From Desmonostoc muscorum LEGE 12446 (GTDB taxonomy: Bacteria > Cyanobacteriota > Cyanobacteriia > Cyanobacteriales > Nostocaceae): 64,000 nucleotides of DNA. Below the pieces are notes generated by a model. It made no database searches. It was given only the letters and a program-made list of their open reading frames with translations, and was not told the origin of the DNA. Location of the stretch: assembly GCF_015207005.2 (NCBI RefSeq), contig NZ_JADEXS020000001.1, forward strand, positions 1,488,001-1,552,000, read 5' to 3'. Shown piece after piece: positions 8,417 through 20,200 of this stretch; the stretch's first letter is position 1; every line of letters begins with the position of its first letter. Both the position numbers and the translations under genes were made by a program.

Positions 8417-9406
8417 TTATACTCGTGGCAAGGGAGCGATAGCACCGCTTTCTAATCGTTCTAAATCTGTTTTTACCATTGTTTCTAAAAGTTCCTCAAA
8501 GCTGACTTCAGGTTCCCAACCAAGGTTTCTTTTAGCTTTACCGGGATTGGCAACTAATTGAAAATGCTCATCTTGCCGCAATAAATTAGTATTAATAACT
8601 ACATGCTTCTTCCAATCCAATCCTACAGATTCAAAGGCTGTGGCCACTAAGTCTCTGACGCTGTGTAGCTTACCTGTACCAATCACGTATTCTTCTGGTT
8701 CATCTATTTGCAACATTCGCCACATTGCTTCTACGTAATCGCCTGCAAAACCCCAATCGCGTTTGGCATCTAGGTTACCCATTTCTAGGGTGTCAGTCAA
8801 ACCCAATTTAATGGATGCAACTGCTAAAGAAACTTTGCGTGTGACAAACTGAGGTGCGCGTAAAGGAGACTCATGATTATATAAAATTCCACTACAGGCA
8901 AATAGTCCATAGCGCTGTCTGTGATGCACCATTGTCCAGTGGGCGTGCATCTTGGCCGCAGCATAGGGATTTTTCGGACGAAAAGGAGTTTCCTCATCTT
9001 GAGGTGAAAACAAGACATCGCCAAACATTTCTGAACTGCTGGCTTGATAAAATCTGGTAGACAAACCAACCTGTCGTACTGCTTCTAAGAGCCTGGTGGC
9101 TGTACCAGTTATCAGATCTAGGGTTCCCAACGGGTCATTCCAGGAATCTGGTACAAAACTCGGAGCTGCCAAATTATAAATTTCTTGGGGACGCAGTTGT
9201 TCAACAGCGGTCAACAGCGCCATACTATCCCTCAAGTCTACGGTAAAAATTTCTACCTGATTTGCCAGTGTTCCCAATTTTGTCAAATTCGGTTGTCGGT
9301 GCGGGGGTACTAATCCTACAACTCGATAACCCCGGTTGAGGAGTAAATGGCTGAGATAGTAGCCATCTTGACCAGTAATTCCTGTAATTAGGGCTGTCTT
9401 AGTCAT
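8417..9406 (-). CDS. gmd: GDP-mannose 4,6-dehydratase
   Basis: 329 residues, extended SDR family. Visible are the NAD(P)-binding TGITGQDGYYLSHLLL at about 7-22, YNLAAPSFVPDSWNDP, the catalytic Ser/Thr region SSSEMFGDV and the YAAAKMHAHW active-site Tyr-x3-Lys at about 147-151. The N-terminal QDGYYL and the C-terminal EEYVIGTGKLHSVRDLV match GDP-mannose dehydratases more than dTDP-glucose dehydratases. It makes GDP-4-keto-6-deoxymannose for deoxyhexose-containing glycans. It is first in a two-gene operon with the glycosyltransferase. No fcl or rmd partner is visible in the window. Confidence 0.9.
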   Translation of the reverse strand: MTKTALITGITGQDGYYLSHLLLNRGYRVVGLVPPHRQPNLTKLGTLANQVEIFTVDLRDSMALLTAVEQLRPQEIYNLAAPSFVPDSWNDPLGTLDLITGTATRLLEAVRQVGLSTRFYQASSSEMFGDVLFSPQDEETPFRPKNPYAAAKMHAHWTMVHHRQRYGLFACSGILYNHESPLRAPQFVTRKVSLAVASIKLGLTDTLEMGNLDAKRDWGFAGDYVEAMWRMLQIDEPEEYVIGTGKLHSVRDLVATAFESVGLDWKKHVVINTNLLRQDEHFQLVANPGKAKRNLGWEPEVSFEELLETMVKTDLERLESGAIAPLPRV

Positions 9407-9977
9407 ATTTTGTCCCCTGTGTCTTCTATCTCTTTAAGCACTAAATGGCACTTGTTGGAGAACAAAAATAAGACTCTCAACACTGCTGACAAATATTAAC
9501 AAAGGAGGTTCTATAACTCGAATGCTGTCTTTACTGTATTTACTAATTCTTTTTATACAAGAATACTCTTTGAGTTTTCACCAAAAGATCATAATAGTTA
9601 AGCAATTTCACCGAAAAAACATATTAGTCTAATTCACATATTACTAAAAAAGTAGTATACTCCTATCAGTCAAATAACTGCATGTACGAGCAACTACGGT
9701 TTATAGTAACACTTCTATTTGCAATATAGATGGCTAAACACCAGCCAAAACTAATCTTGGTGTTACCCCTTCTAGGGATCTTGTAAACAGGGAAAGGTAG
9801 CAACTGCCGTGATTTTTACCATGAGGCACTTGCCTTAATAGTTCCAAAAAGCATAGACAAATATCTCATGCCCTTTGTGCGTCGGGAAGGCGATTGCTAC
9901 GTACTTTCCACCAAATTTCGAATTGGTATCAAAAGCATTTTTGCCTTGGTATATCCTTGAATGCTTCACTTTGGCTT
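9407..9977. other. AT-rich intergenic region, no gene seen
   Basis: 571 bases upstream of gmd and downstream of the anti-sigma-type ATPase gene. The gmd-proximal half is very AT-rich. An AAAGGAGG stretch near 9500 precedes only a short open frame that I do not regard as coding. No repeat family or convincing RNA structure was recognised. Confidence 0.4.
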
Positions 9978-10622
9978 TCATACTCTTGCAGCATATTTGA
10001 CGATGAGCAGACAATTTCTACCATCTGTAACACGCTCGTAGACAACACGGTCAGTTGAACGCCTGAGAATCAACCATCCATACCCGCTTTCTTGCGGTTT
10101 ATCTGGCTTTGGCTCTGGGATGCTATCAGGATTGAAAGGTTTTCCATAATCCCAAATTCTAATTTCTAGGCGGTCAACCCACAGATAAACGTCAATATCA
10201 ATGGTTGTTTCCGGTGGGAAAGCACGATGAGCGTGACGAACAGCGTTGGTAAAGCCCTCTGCTAATGCTAAATTTAGTTCGGCGAGTTGAGTTTGCGACC
10301 AGCCAAGTTGAGATAAATGTTGCAGCCAAAATTGCTTAAACCAATCTTGCACTTGGTTGGAGAGGGTGAGTTCGCTCTTAACCGTAAGATGATCTTGCTG
10401 CACTATGGTAGGTACTAACTGTGACTTGAATAAAAGTAAACCCAAGTTAGTAGGGGTTAAATTTTGTGCTTTTTGCAAAATTTCTCTGACATCTAAAAAT
10501 CTAAATTGACATATTCTGCGTAACAAAATACAAAACATGAACAATTTTGGTATTCCGAGGGTTGTAACTAGCAACTTACGTGGGAGTAAATGAAAAATGT
10601 TTGTATTTGTTGACCTTGCCAA
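9978..10622 (-). CDS. HATPase_c (anti-sigma factor/serine kinase type) ATP-binding protein
   Basis: The open frame encodes up to 214 residues. The recognisable domain starts near residue 75 (QQDHLTVKSELTL) and shows the GHKL ATPase motifs: LNLALAEGFTNAVRHAH (N box), LEIRIWDYGKPFNP (G1, DxGxP) and GYGWLILRRSTDRVVYE (G2). This is the RsbW/SpoIIAB-like class, which phosphorylates anti-anti-sigma factors or controls PP2C partners. The first 70 residues look unlike the family, and a GTG at 10403 gives the family's usual length of about 141, so it may be the true start. No partner gene lies beside it. Confidence 0.8.
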   Translation of the reverse strand: MARSTNTNIFHLLPRKLLVTTLGIPKLFMFCILLRRICQFRFLDVREILQKAQNLTPTNLGLLLFKSQLVPTIVQQDHLTVKSELTLSNQVQDWFKQFWLQHLSQLGWSQTQLAELNLALAEGFTNAVRHAHRAFPPETTIDIDVYLWVDRLEIRIWDYGKPFNPDSIPEPKPDKPQESGYGWLILRRSTDRVVYERVTDGRNCLLIVKYAARV

Positions 10623-11097
10623 TTTTAGATTTTAGACTTCAGATTTTAGATTAAAAATTATTTCGGTTGATGCCGTGCCCATACTATAGTGGGTGTAACA
10701 AATCTTTTCATCCAAAATTTAAAATCTTCAAGACCCCACTCAGAGTGGTTGGGGTCAATCCAAAATAGGCGATCGGTCTTGATAAAGGTTTGTTGGTGGG
10801 AAGCCGGCGCTGGATATAAGTTGGCACAAGTGAGGAAACCCGCCCAACTTACTGGCTCAACTTTTGTCTCTGACACGCTACGCGTAGCTTGCTTCGACCT
10901 ACCATGCAAAATCCAAAATTGATTGACTTTAGTGATTTGAGATTCGTGGATGCCCAATTATGGGGCTTTTCTATCCAAAATTTCAAATCCAAGATTCAAG
11001 GTGGATTATTAAAATTGACGCCTGTTTATTTTTTCAAAAGCACATCTGCATATGCTTTCAAAATTCACAGGCGTCAAAGCACTTTTTTGAGACTAAT
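10623..11097. other. repeat-rich intergenic region before petD terminus
   Basis: 475 bases holding several degenerate copies of the ATTTTAGATTT / ATCCAAAATT heptamer-type repeat (10623-10650, 10907-10925 and 10970-11000) and a palindromic GCTACGCGTAGC at 10878-10889. Open frames exist on both strands (for example 10658-10957, minus), but their sequences are made largely of these repeats. I see no supported gene. Confidence 0.55.
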
Positions 11098-11580
11098 TTA
11101 GAATAGTCCCAAAGTCAAAGATTTGTCCAATGGCAAGGCAGCACCAATACCCAGCCACAGGGTGACAAGAGTGCCAAAGAGAAACACTGTGGTTGCAACT
11201 GGGCGGCGGAAGGGGTTTTGGAATTTATTGACGTTCTCAATAAAAGGAACCAAAATTAGCCCCAAGGGTACGGAAGCCATTGCTAACACTCCTAAAAGTT
11301 TGTTAGGAAGCGATCGCAAAATTTGGAAAACTGGATACAAGTACCACTCTGGCAAAATTTCCAATGGTGTGGCGAAAGGATTTGCTGGTTCACCGGTCAT
11401 CGCGGGGTCTAGCACGGCTAGAGCCACAATCGCAGCGAATGAACCCATAATCACGATGGGGAAGACGTAAAGTAGGTCATTAGGCCAGGCTGGTTCACCA
11501 TAGTAATTGTGACCCATACCCTTAGCCAGTTTGGCTCTTAACTGGGGATCGCTGAGGTCAGGTTTTTTCTGTGTTGCCAT
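11098..11580 (-). CDS. petD: cytochrome b6-f complex subunit IV
   Basis: 160 residues, the exact family length, beginning [20 protein letters not shown]. Three membrane segments are visible, and the Qo-site PEWY motif is at residues 77-80 ([17 protein letters not shown]). Subunit IV is the C-terminal half of a split cytochrome b and sits in the thylakoid membrane, where the complex passes electrons from plastoquinol to plastocyanin or cytochrome c6. It lies 258 bases downstream of petB on the same strand, a conserved cyanobacterial pairing. Confidence 0.98.
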   Translation of the reverse strand: MATQKKPDLSDPQLRAKLAKGMGHNYYGEPAWPNDLLYVFPIVIMGSFAAIVALAVLDPAMTGEPANPFATPLEILPEWYLYPVFQILRSLPNKLLGVLAMASVPLGLILVPFIENVNKFQNPFRRPVATTVFLFGTLVTLWLGIGAALPLDKSLTLGLF

Positions 11581-11838
11581 TTTTAAATGTGCTCTCCTGC
11601 TTAAGTCTAATTAAAGCATTTGTGAAAGCCATCGGCTACTAGGCAACCCTAGCAAGCGGCAAGCAGCTTTGTGTCTGTCTACAGTCAGCCGCCTCAAGGG
11701 CGTCTAAAGCTTTTGGCAAGGTATGCAAGTGTTTGTTTTTTGTAACTTATGTACAATTATTTTCTTGTGTTTCATAAGTTTAGAACAAACAACTTCATCT
11801 GGAAACTGACAAATGTTGCCTTTTGCTAATCTCTGAGA

Positions 11839-12486
11839 TTACAAAGGACCGGAAATGCCTTGTTTGCGGATCATCAAGAAGTGAAATAGCATGAAGACTG
11901 CAATTAACCAAGGCAAAACAAAGGTGTGTGCGCTGTAGTAACGAGTCAGTGTTGCTTGACCAACACTAGAACCGCCACGCAGTAGGTCGGAGATCAGAAC
12001 ACCAACCACGGGAATTGCTTCTGGTACGCCGCTAACAATTTTCACAGCCCAGTAGCCAACTTGGTCCCAAGGTAGAGAATAGCCGGTAACTCCAAAAGAA
12101 ACGGTAATTACAGCCAGGATGACACCACTCACCCAGGTCAGTTCGCGGGGCTTTTTAAAACCACCAGTCAGGTAAACCCGGAAGACGTGCAAAATCATCA
12201 TCAATACCATCATGCTGGCAGACCAGCGATGGATGGAGCGAATTAGCCAACCGAAGTTCACTTCAGTCATAATGTACTGAACTGAGGAGAAAGCTTCAGC
12301 TACTGTTGGCTTGTAGTAGAACGTCATGGCAAATCCAGTAGCAAACTGGACTAGAAAGCAAACCAGGGTAATTCCACCCAGGCAGTAAAAGATATTGACG
12401 TGGGGAGGGACGTACTTGCTAGTAACGTCTTCGGCGATCGCTTGAATCTCCAGGCGTTCCTCAAACCAGTCGTAAACGTTGGCCAT
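11839..12486 (-). CDS. petB: cytochrome b6
   Basis: 215 residues, full length, starting [20 protein letters not shown]. Four membrane helices carry the paired His ligands for the two b hemes ([19 protein letters not shown] and the [19 protein letters not shown] region). Cys35 in NIFYCLGG is the covalent ligand of heme c_n, which is specific to b6f complexes. It forms an operon with petD. The 258-base petB-petD spacer holds no gene. Upstream is a 503-base region shared with divergent ctpA. Confidence 0.98.
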   Translation of the reverse strand: MANVYDWFEERLEIQAIAEDVTSKYVPPHVNIFYCLGGITLVCFLVQFATGFAMTFYYKPTVAEAFSSVQYIMTEVNFGWLIRSIHRWSASMMVLMMILHVFRVYLTGGFKKPRELTWVSGVILAVITVSFGVTGYSLPWDQVGYWAVKIVSGVPEAIPVVGVLISDLLRGGSSVGQATLTRYYSAHTFVLPWLIAVFMLFHFLMIRKQGISGPL

Positions 12487-12989
12487 ACAATCTCAAGTTC
12501 CTAAGAATCGGTTGCGTTTGATAAATTGCGAAGTTTTAAATCGGCGACGAAAGTTTCAAGGGTCCCAAGCCTGGGGATGTTCGGAGTTCGGCTTTAGGCT
12601 TTCCCCCAAGGAATGCCACAGGCTAGAGTGGCAGCATAACCCCTTGCGGACTTTCTTGAAGCCGCCGAGTTGTGACTTCTCTCCCAATTAGCAATTTTGG
12701 GATTTTAGTAAAGGGGACTTTTTTGTTTGTCAGCTTTGGGCGTGCTAAGAGTTTTCAGAAACTTTACACTCTGTAAAGATGGAATGTATTGCGATCTCGT
12801 TATGCTCCAACACAGAAAATGGTGGACACAAACTAGATTTTATCCTTTGCTGAGTGGGATGAACTGCATCAGTTGAGTAAACGACTTGATGAGAAGAATG
12901 CACCACTTCTATAAAAAAAGTAACATAATCGAGAGATAGATTTCATCAACAACAGGACAACTGGGCATTTCTAGGCAATTTGGGTTGAA
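12487..12989. other. divergent promoter region of petB and ctpA
   Basis: 503 bases between petB (minus) and ctpA (plus). The petB-proximal part is GC-richer with short palindromes such as CCCAAGCCTGGGG near 12563, compatible with a structured petBD leader. The ctpA side is AT-rich. No open frame here is convincing. Exact promoter elements could not be assigned. Confidence 0.5.
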
Positions 12990-14246
12990 GTGGAATTGAT
13001 AATGGGGTTCATGAACAAACAGTTTTTTCGAGTTGGATTTTCACTGCTAATGGCGTTTTGCTTGGCCTTGGGTACAATTACTCAGCCTGCACTGGCTTTG
13101 ACGGCACAACAAAAGCTGGTTTCTGAAGTTTGGCGAATTGTCAATCGTACTTATCTGGATGAGACGTTTAATCATCAAAATTGGGCGACAGTCCGGCAAA
13201 AGGTTTTGGAGAAGCCCCTTAGCGACTCCAATGCGGCTTATACAGCCATTCAGACGATGCTCAAGAGCCTTGACGACCCTTTTACCCGCTTTTTAGACCC
13301 AGAACAGTACCGCAGCTTACAGGTCAACACTTCTGGGGAACTGACGGGGGTGGGATTGCAAATTGCTCTCAATACTGAAACTGGTAAGTTGGAAGTAGTG
13401 GCTCCCATCGCAGGTTCACCAGCAGAAAAAGCAGGGATTAGACCACGCGATCGCATTCTCAAAATTGAAGGTGTTCCCACTGAAAATCTCACTCTTGATG
13501 AAGCTGCGACGAAAATGCGCGGACCGAGTGGCAGCCTTGTGACTCTCGTCATTGAACGAGACGGAGAGCCAGAAACGGAAATTAGACTGACGCGCGATCG
13601 CATTGCTCTTAATCCTGTGGTTTCAGAATTGCGTGTTTCTGAGGAGGGCACGCCCATTGGCTACCTTCGGCTGACTCAATTCAATGCCAACGCCTCCACA
13701 GAATTAGCAAACGCTATTTCTAGTCTAGAAAAAAAAGGCGCTGCTGCCTATATTCTAGATTTGCGAAATAATCCTGGGGGGCTATTGCAAGCCGGAATTG
13801 AAATCGCCCGTTTGTGGTTAGACTCTGGCACTATTGTCTACACTGTTAACCGACAAGGCATTCAAGGTAGTTTTGAAGCGTCTGGCCCAGCCCTGACGAG
13901 CGATCCTCTGGTGATTTTGGTGAATCAAGGAACTGCCAGTGCAAGTGAGATTCTTGCCGGCGCACTCCAAGATAATGGGCGTGCCCAACTTGTAGGCGAA
14001 ACCACTTTTGGTAAGGGTCTAATTCAATCTTTGTTTGAATTATCAGATGGTTCGGGTTTAGCTGTGACAATTGCTAAGTATGAAACTCCTCAACATCGGG
14101 ATATTAATAAACTAGGTATTAAGCCAGATAAAGTGATTTCCCAAGCACCCCTGAACCGCGAACAGATTGGCACAACTGCGGATCTGCAATATGAAGCAGC
14201 ACTGGAACTATTGAGAGAAAATTCGGTTGTGGCGGGAAAGACTTAA
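12990..14246 (+). CDS. ctpA: carboxyl-terminal processing protease (D1-processing CtpA)
   Basis: Peptidase family S41. A signal peptide (FFRVGFSLLMAFCLALG ... TQPALA) sends it to the lumen or periplasm. A PDZ domain spans about residues 115-195 (GVGLQIALNTETGKLEV ... AGIRPRDRILKIEG). The catalytic dyad is Ser317 in GTASASEILAG and Lys342 in TTFGKGLIQSL, 25 residues apart as in plant CtpA. It removes the C-terminal extension of the photosystem II D1 precursor. The frame opens with GTG at 12990; ATG at 13002 or 13011 are likelier starts. Divergent from petB, an arrangement known in Nostocales. Confidence 0.95.
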   Translation: MELIMGFMNKQFFRVGFSLLMAFCLALGTITQPALALTAQQKLVSEVWRIVNRTYLDETFNHQNWATVRQKVLEKPLSDSNAAYTAIQTMLKSLDDPFTRFLDPEQYRSLQVNTSGELTGVGLQIALNTETGKLEVVAPIAGSPAEKAGIRPRDRILKIEGVPTENLTLDEAATKMRGPSGSLVTLVIERDGEPETEIRLTRDRIALNPVVSELRVSEEGTPIGYLRLTQFNANASTELANAISSLEKKGAAAYILDLRNNPGGLLQAGIEIARLWLDSGTIVYTVNRQGIQGSFEASGPALTSDPLVILVNQGTASASEILAGALQDNGRAQLVGETTFGKGLIQSLFELSDGSGLAVTIAKYETPQHRDINKLGIKPDKVISQAPLNREQIGTTADLQYEAALELLRENSVVAGKT

Positions 14247-14259
14247 AGCTCAACGCTTT

Positions 14260-17200
14260 CTAAGCAATAGTCGGATTGGTTGAGAAGCCCACACTTACCG
14301 CTTGCAAAAGTGGTAGCTGAATCACAAATTCAGTTCCTTCGCCAGGTTGAGAATTCACCTCGATCGCCCCGCCATGTTTTTCCACAATAATTTGACGGGC
14401 GATCGCCAATCCCAAACCTGTACCTTTACCAACACATTTAGTAGTAAATAAATGGTCAAAAATCTTTTGTTTCACTTCTTCGCTCATTCCCTGACCATTA
14501 TCAGCAATAATAATTTTCACACAGTTATTTTCTAGGGAAGTTGTAATTTTAATTAAATTGGGATTTAGCTTAATTTCCTCAAAGCTGCGTCCATTATTTG
14601 ATTCTTCCAACGCATCGATAGCATTGGCTAAAATATTCATAAATACTTGATTTAATTGCCCCGGAAAACATTCAATTTTGGGTAGATTACTATATTCAGT
14701 TAATACTGCAATAGCTGGATGTTGTTCATTCGCTTTCAGACGATGTTTCAAAATTAAAATCGTGCTGTCAATGCCTTGGTGGATATTAAACGGAACTTTG
14801 TAATCTCGATCGGCACGAGAGAAAGTGCGGAGACTGGTGCTAATGTTTTTTAGCCTGTCACAGGCTATCGTCATGGCATCAATCATCTTAGGCAAGTCTT
14901 CTAAGGTATAGTCCAAGTCAATTTCTTCGGCATGGTCAAGAATTTCTTCACTTTTGTCGGGTAAACTTTCTTGATAAAGTCTGAGATGTTCAACAACATC
15001 AGCAATACTTGGTTGAGCTTGTTTGAGTGTGGCAGCAATAAAACCAAGGGGATTATTCATTTCGTGAGCAACACCAGCAACTAAATTACCCAAAGCCGAC
15101 ATTTTTTCACTTTGGATCATTTGTAATTGGGCGTTTTGCAGGTTAGTTAGGGCTTGTTCTAAATCTTGTGATTTTTGCTGCAAGGCAAGTTCTGCTTTTT
15201 TGCGTTGCGTAGCTTGCCGATAGGCATCGCTAATATCTCGCATTACAGCTACCGCACCGAGTTTGTTACCCGCAGCATCAACAATCGCTTGTCCGCTGGC
15301 TAACAAAATTCTCTTCAAGCCATGCTTGGGTGCAATTACCATTTCGATATTTTGGACAATTTCCCCTTGAAAGGCACGAAACAAAGGAATTTCCGTGGTT
15401 GATAGGGGTGTTTCACCGTCAGCTTGATAAAGATCGAAGTGTTCTGCCCATTCTTCTGGTGCTAATGATTCTAGTGGTAAGCCATGAAATTCACTAGTTG
15501 CTTTGTTAAATAAGGTCAACTTGCCAGTAGCATCACAGACAACAATGCCATCGGTAATATTGTGAATGATGGCATTTAAAAACTCTCGTTCTTTGGCTAA
15601 AGATGCTTCAACTTGTTTGCGATCGCTAATATCAATCACTACCCCATCCCATAAAATTGCACCATCGGCTTGTCGCTCTGGGCGAGCAGCAGATCGAACC
15701 CATTTCACGGTTCCTGAAGGCAGGATAATCCGCCATTCTTGCTCAAAGGGTGTGAGAGTTTGGGCAGAGTAGGCGACTGCTTGGGCAACAGCTGGATCAT
15801 CGTCAGGATGATGCATGGCGTAAAGGCTATGCGTCCCCGCCATCACTGATTCTGGCTCTAATCCGTACAAGTCCAAACAGCCAGAACTAACGTAGGGTGT
15901 TGAAGTTGAACCGTCCGCCGCCAGACGGAATTGGTACACCATACCAGGAATATTATTTGCTAAATTTTGGAAGCGGATTTCACTAGCCTGCAATTTCGCT
16001 AGAGATTGTGCCAACTGTTGAGCATAGTTTTGGGAATTGCCATAAAGTCGGGCATTTTCCAGGGAAATGGCAGCTTGGGCGCAAAGTAAGTTGAGCAGTT
16101 CGACGCGATCGCTGGTAAAGGCTCCAGTCACAAGATTGTTTTCCAGGTACAATACACCAAGCAACTTACCCTGATGCAAAATTGGGCTGCACAAGATACT
16201 CTTGGACTGCTGTCGGTGAATGTAAGGATCGTTAATGAATTGTGTATGCACCCTGGCATCAGTAATTACCACGGGTTGTAAGGTGCGTTTCACGGTATTA
16301 ATCAAACTAATCGGCACATCCTCGCTGTCTTCCAGAAATTGTGGCTTCAGCAGCATTGGACAAAAATCACTATAAGTGACGGATTGCACCATTAACTGTT
16401 CTTCATAGGACAGCAGCAACACACATTTCTCGGCTCCAGAATTTTCAATGAGAATATGCAGCAATGTCGAGAGCAGTTTTTCCAGTTCGATTTCGCCAGA
16501 AAGGATTTGAGAAGCTTTGAGAATGGCGGCTAAATCTAAAGCAACAGAGATGCTGCTACTACTGGAAGTGGCGGAACTGGTGGAGGTGATAGTCCCTAAG
16601 TTGAAGATAGTTTCGTAAGTGGAGAGGGGAGAATGGGTTTGCTGGAGGATGGGGGCGAGTAGTTGGGGATAGCGTTTCTCTAAGTCGGCGACTTTGGCTT
16701 TGGCACCCCAACGAGCATAGCCATAGTAGGCTTCGGTGATGTATTCTTGGGCAATGCGCTGTTTACCCCAATCCAGGTAAAACTTAGCGGCTAATTCGTT
16801 GGCAAGTGCTTCTTCTTGGGTGTAGCCGTGTTCTTTGGCTAGAGTTATGGCGCGATCGTAGAATTCTAGCGCCTCTGATTTCTGTCCTAGAACCCGATAC
16901 CGTTCTGCTTCAACCAAATAAAACTTGTGTAAATGATTAGCTGGAATATAGCTAGCCCAAGTTTTGATCTTTTCCTGATTTTTGCTCACCCGCCCAAGAA
17001 TGTGTTGTTGTTCTGTTTCGGAAACTTGGGAATAGATTGCCAGATGAGCTAGAGAATCATAGGTGTGGAAGATTGGAACCACAAATAATCCGATGGCGCC
17101 GCCTAGATAATTTTCAGTAGCGATCGCCTCTGTCACTGCTAGTTCAAACTTCCCAAACAGATAACCGAGAAAAAGTTTACTCACATAGAAATAGTACAGC

Positions 17201-20200
17201 GCAGTTTGATCCCCTGAGTCCTGGATGACCGGCAGCATTTGCTCTTGATTGAAAGCCTTTCCAATTAGTTCCCATGCTTCGGCACCATCGCCGATTAAAT
17301 TCAAAACCGCTTGCTGAAAAATAGTCATCTGGGTGAGAAGTCCTGCTTGTTTGAGTTGAGTGAGTTGAAGGCAAAAAGCATCACTTTCCCGACTTAAGTC
17401 CCCCAGTTCTTTACCGACAAACAAACAGTGCATGATGTAAACGACTGCACAAATGGTAGCTGATTCTAAATCTCCCGTTTCCAGTCCAATTTGATAGCCT
17501 TCCCGAAAAAGCGCTAAGGTGTTCCTGAGCGGCTCTTGCCAATGCAATACAGAACAACATACTCCGACATAGGTTTTGGCTTTCAACTTTTTGGCATTCA
17601 ACTGTTCGAGTAATGTAAGTGCCAGTTGTCCAAACTGATAGCCGCATTCAATGTCTCCTACCGCCCCACAAAGCAGCAGTCCATAGTAGGCATAACCATT
17701 TGTAGAGTATGAGGTATTGCCGTACTGAAGAGATAAATTTACTTGCTCAAGAGTAATAAATGGTAAGAGTGCTGGAGCGGCAACATAGGCAGAAGAAGAG
17801 ACACCTACAAGAATCCGCATAGCAGCTAATTTGTCTGGCTCGATCATCTGAGGTAAATCGATTAAATCTGGCGGTTGTCTGCCAGCTAAGATGGATTTGG
17901 TTACCTCGAGCGCCAATGCAATATCTGATTCACCTGGTTGCTTGGGAAAATGAATTCCTAACTGCTCTAAAATCTGGAGAGCCAACTCCACGCCCTGGAG
18001 AAATTGATGTTGGGCTTGAGCGGCTTGGATTTGGATTTCATAGACTTTAACGGTATCCAATAAGGTTCTAGCATTTTCCAAAATGACTGCTGGAAATTGT
18101 GCCATCTGCTCAAAGTTGCCACTTAGGTAAGCTGCTTCGGTGGCAGCTTGATAAAGTTTCAAGGTTAGTTGATATTGTGTTTGCCACCGCTTTTGTGCAA
18201 GCATTGCAATACCGATAGTGGCATACTCAAATGCGGCGGCGTATGCTATTGCAGCTATTGCTTTTTGTGCAGCTTGTAAATTGAGTTGAGCGAGTTCTGT
18301 TTTCTGATCTAGATCGACAATTAAGCTATTACCGATATTCAGTTGATTAACAATCTCAAATAGTTTTTCATCCTGTTCTGCGGCTGGCGTATGGTTGAGC
18401 AAAAGTTGACCAATTTTCAGGTGAGTGACCTGTTTTTGCTCCTTTGGAATCAGAGAGTAGGCTGCTTGCTGGACGCGATCGTGCAAAAATTTGTAAACTG
18501 TTTTTTCTCCGTTGTCATTTGTCGTTTGCAAATCGCCAAGGGCTAATGAAGAATCTTGATAAAATTTGTAAACTTCATTGGTGGGAATTACAAATCCTTC
18601 TTGTAATGTTTTCCACAAATCCGCAGCAGTTTCTGTCTGGGACTTTTGATAAACGATCGCCAATGTACTTAAATCAAACTGATTACCAATACAGGCTGCC
18701 AGTTTCAGAACTTCCTGAGTTTTGGGTGGCAACTTTAAAAGTTGAATTGCCATAAATTCAACCACATCATCTGTGAGAGCAAGCGATCGCACTTGTGCTA
18801 CATCACACTGCCAAAAACCTGTATGCCAATCAAAGGTAATTCGTCCCTCCTCATGTAATGCCTTGAGAAACTGAGTTGTAAAAAACGGATTACCTTTGGC
18901 TTTTTGATAAACTAGTTCAGTCAACGGCAGGGCAATTTCTGTTGTACAACTCAAGGTGTCTGCAATCAAACTATTAACATCGGCTTGACTCAAGGTCATC
19001 AGCGTTAGAGTGTTAACCGTCGCCACCTTCTCAATCTCTTCGAGTGTCAGCAGCAACGGATGAGCCGCAAACACTTCGTTATCGCGGTATGCACCAATAA
19101 TCAATAGATAGCCCCTCAAGGTTTCACCCATCAACAGCTTCAGCAAATTCAGTGATGCTGAATCTGCCCACTGTAAATCGTCTAGGAACACTACCAACGG
19201 ATGTTCTGGTGTAGTGAACACCTGAATAAACTTGACAAACATCAGATTGAAGCGGTTCTGAGCAGCACTGCCTGATAGTTCTGGTGTAGGCGGTTGCTGG
19301 CCAATAATCCGTTCTAATTCCGGAATTACGTCAATTATCACCTGTCCACTCTCACCCACAGCAGACAGAATTTTATTTCGCCACTGCTGGAGTTGGCTGT
19401 CAGTTTCACTGAGCAATTGTGCTATCAAATTGCGGAAGGCTTGGACAAAGGCAGACAAGGGAATATTGCGGTTGAACTGGTCATACTTACCTTTGATGAA
19501 ATACCCATTCCACCGGACAATCGGCTTATGTACTTCATTCACCACCGCAGTTTTACCAATGCCGGAGAAACCAGCCACCAACATCAGTTCGGCTGCTCCA
19601 TTGGCAACTCGGCCAAATGCTTCTAGCAAGGTTTGTGCTTCTTGCTCTCGTCCATAGAGTTTTTCTGGGATGAGAAAGCGATCGCTGATATCATTTTGTC
19701 CTAAATCAAACCAACTATTCTTGCCTGTTGTTTGCCATTCTTGGCAACATTTCTCTATATCATATTTCAGTCCCAATGCACTCTGATAGCGGTCTTCAGC
19801 GTTCTTCGCCATCAGCTTGCAAACAATCTCTCCTAGCATTAAAGGAATTTCTGGGTTGAGATCGCAAATGGAGTTGGGCTGTTTAGCGATATGGCAATAC
19901 ACCAACTCCATTGGCTCGTCGGATGTAAAAGGCAGTTGTCCACTCAGTAGCTCAAAGAATGTCACACCTAATGAATAAAAGTCACTGCGGTAGTCAATGC
20001 CTCGGTTCATCCGCCCAGTTTGCTCTGGCGACAGATACGCTAGCGTTCCTTGCAGTCCATTGATGCTCTGAATTTCCTGAGTTTCTCTTGGTAAGAGTGA
20101 AGCAATACTGAAGTCAATCAGTTTGACTTGTTTGGTGTCGGGGTGAATTAGGATATTGGCTGGTTTAATGTCCTTGTGAATGACGCGTTGTTGGTGTAAC

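Noticed and set aside
10658-10957. 99-codon minus-strand ORF (and plus-strand ORFs at 10689 and 10889)
   Set aside because: Made largely of the ATCCAAAATT and GCTACGCGTAGC repeats, with no family pattern or start signal.
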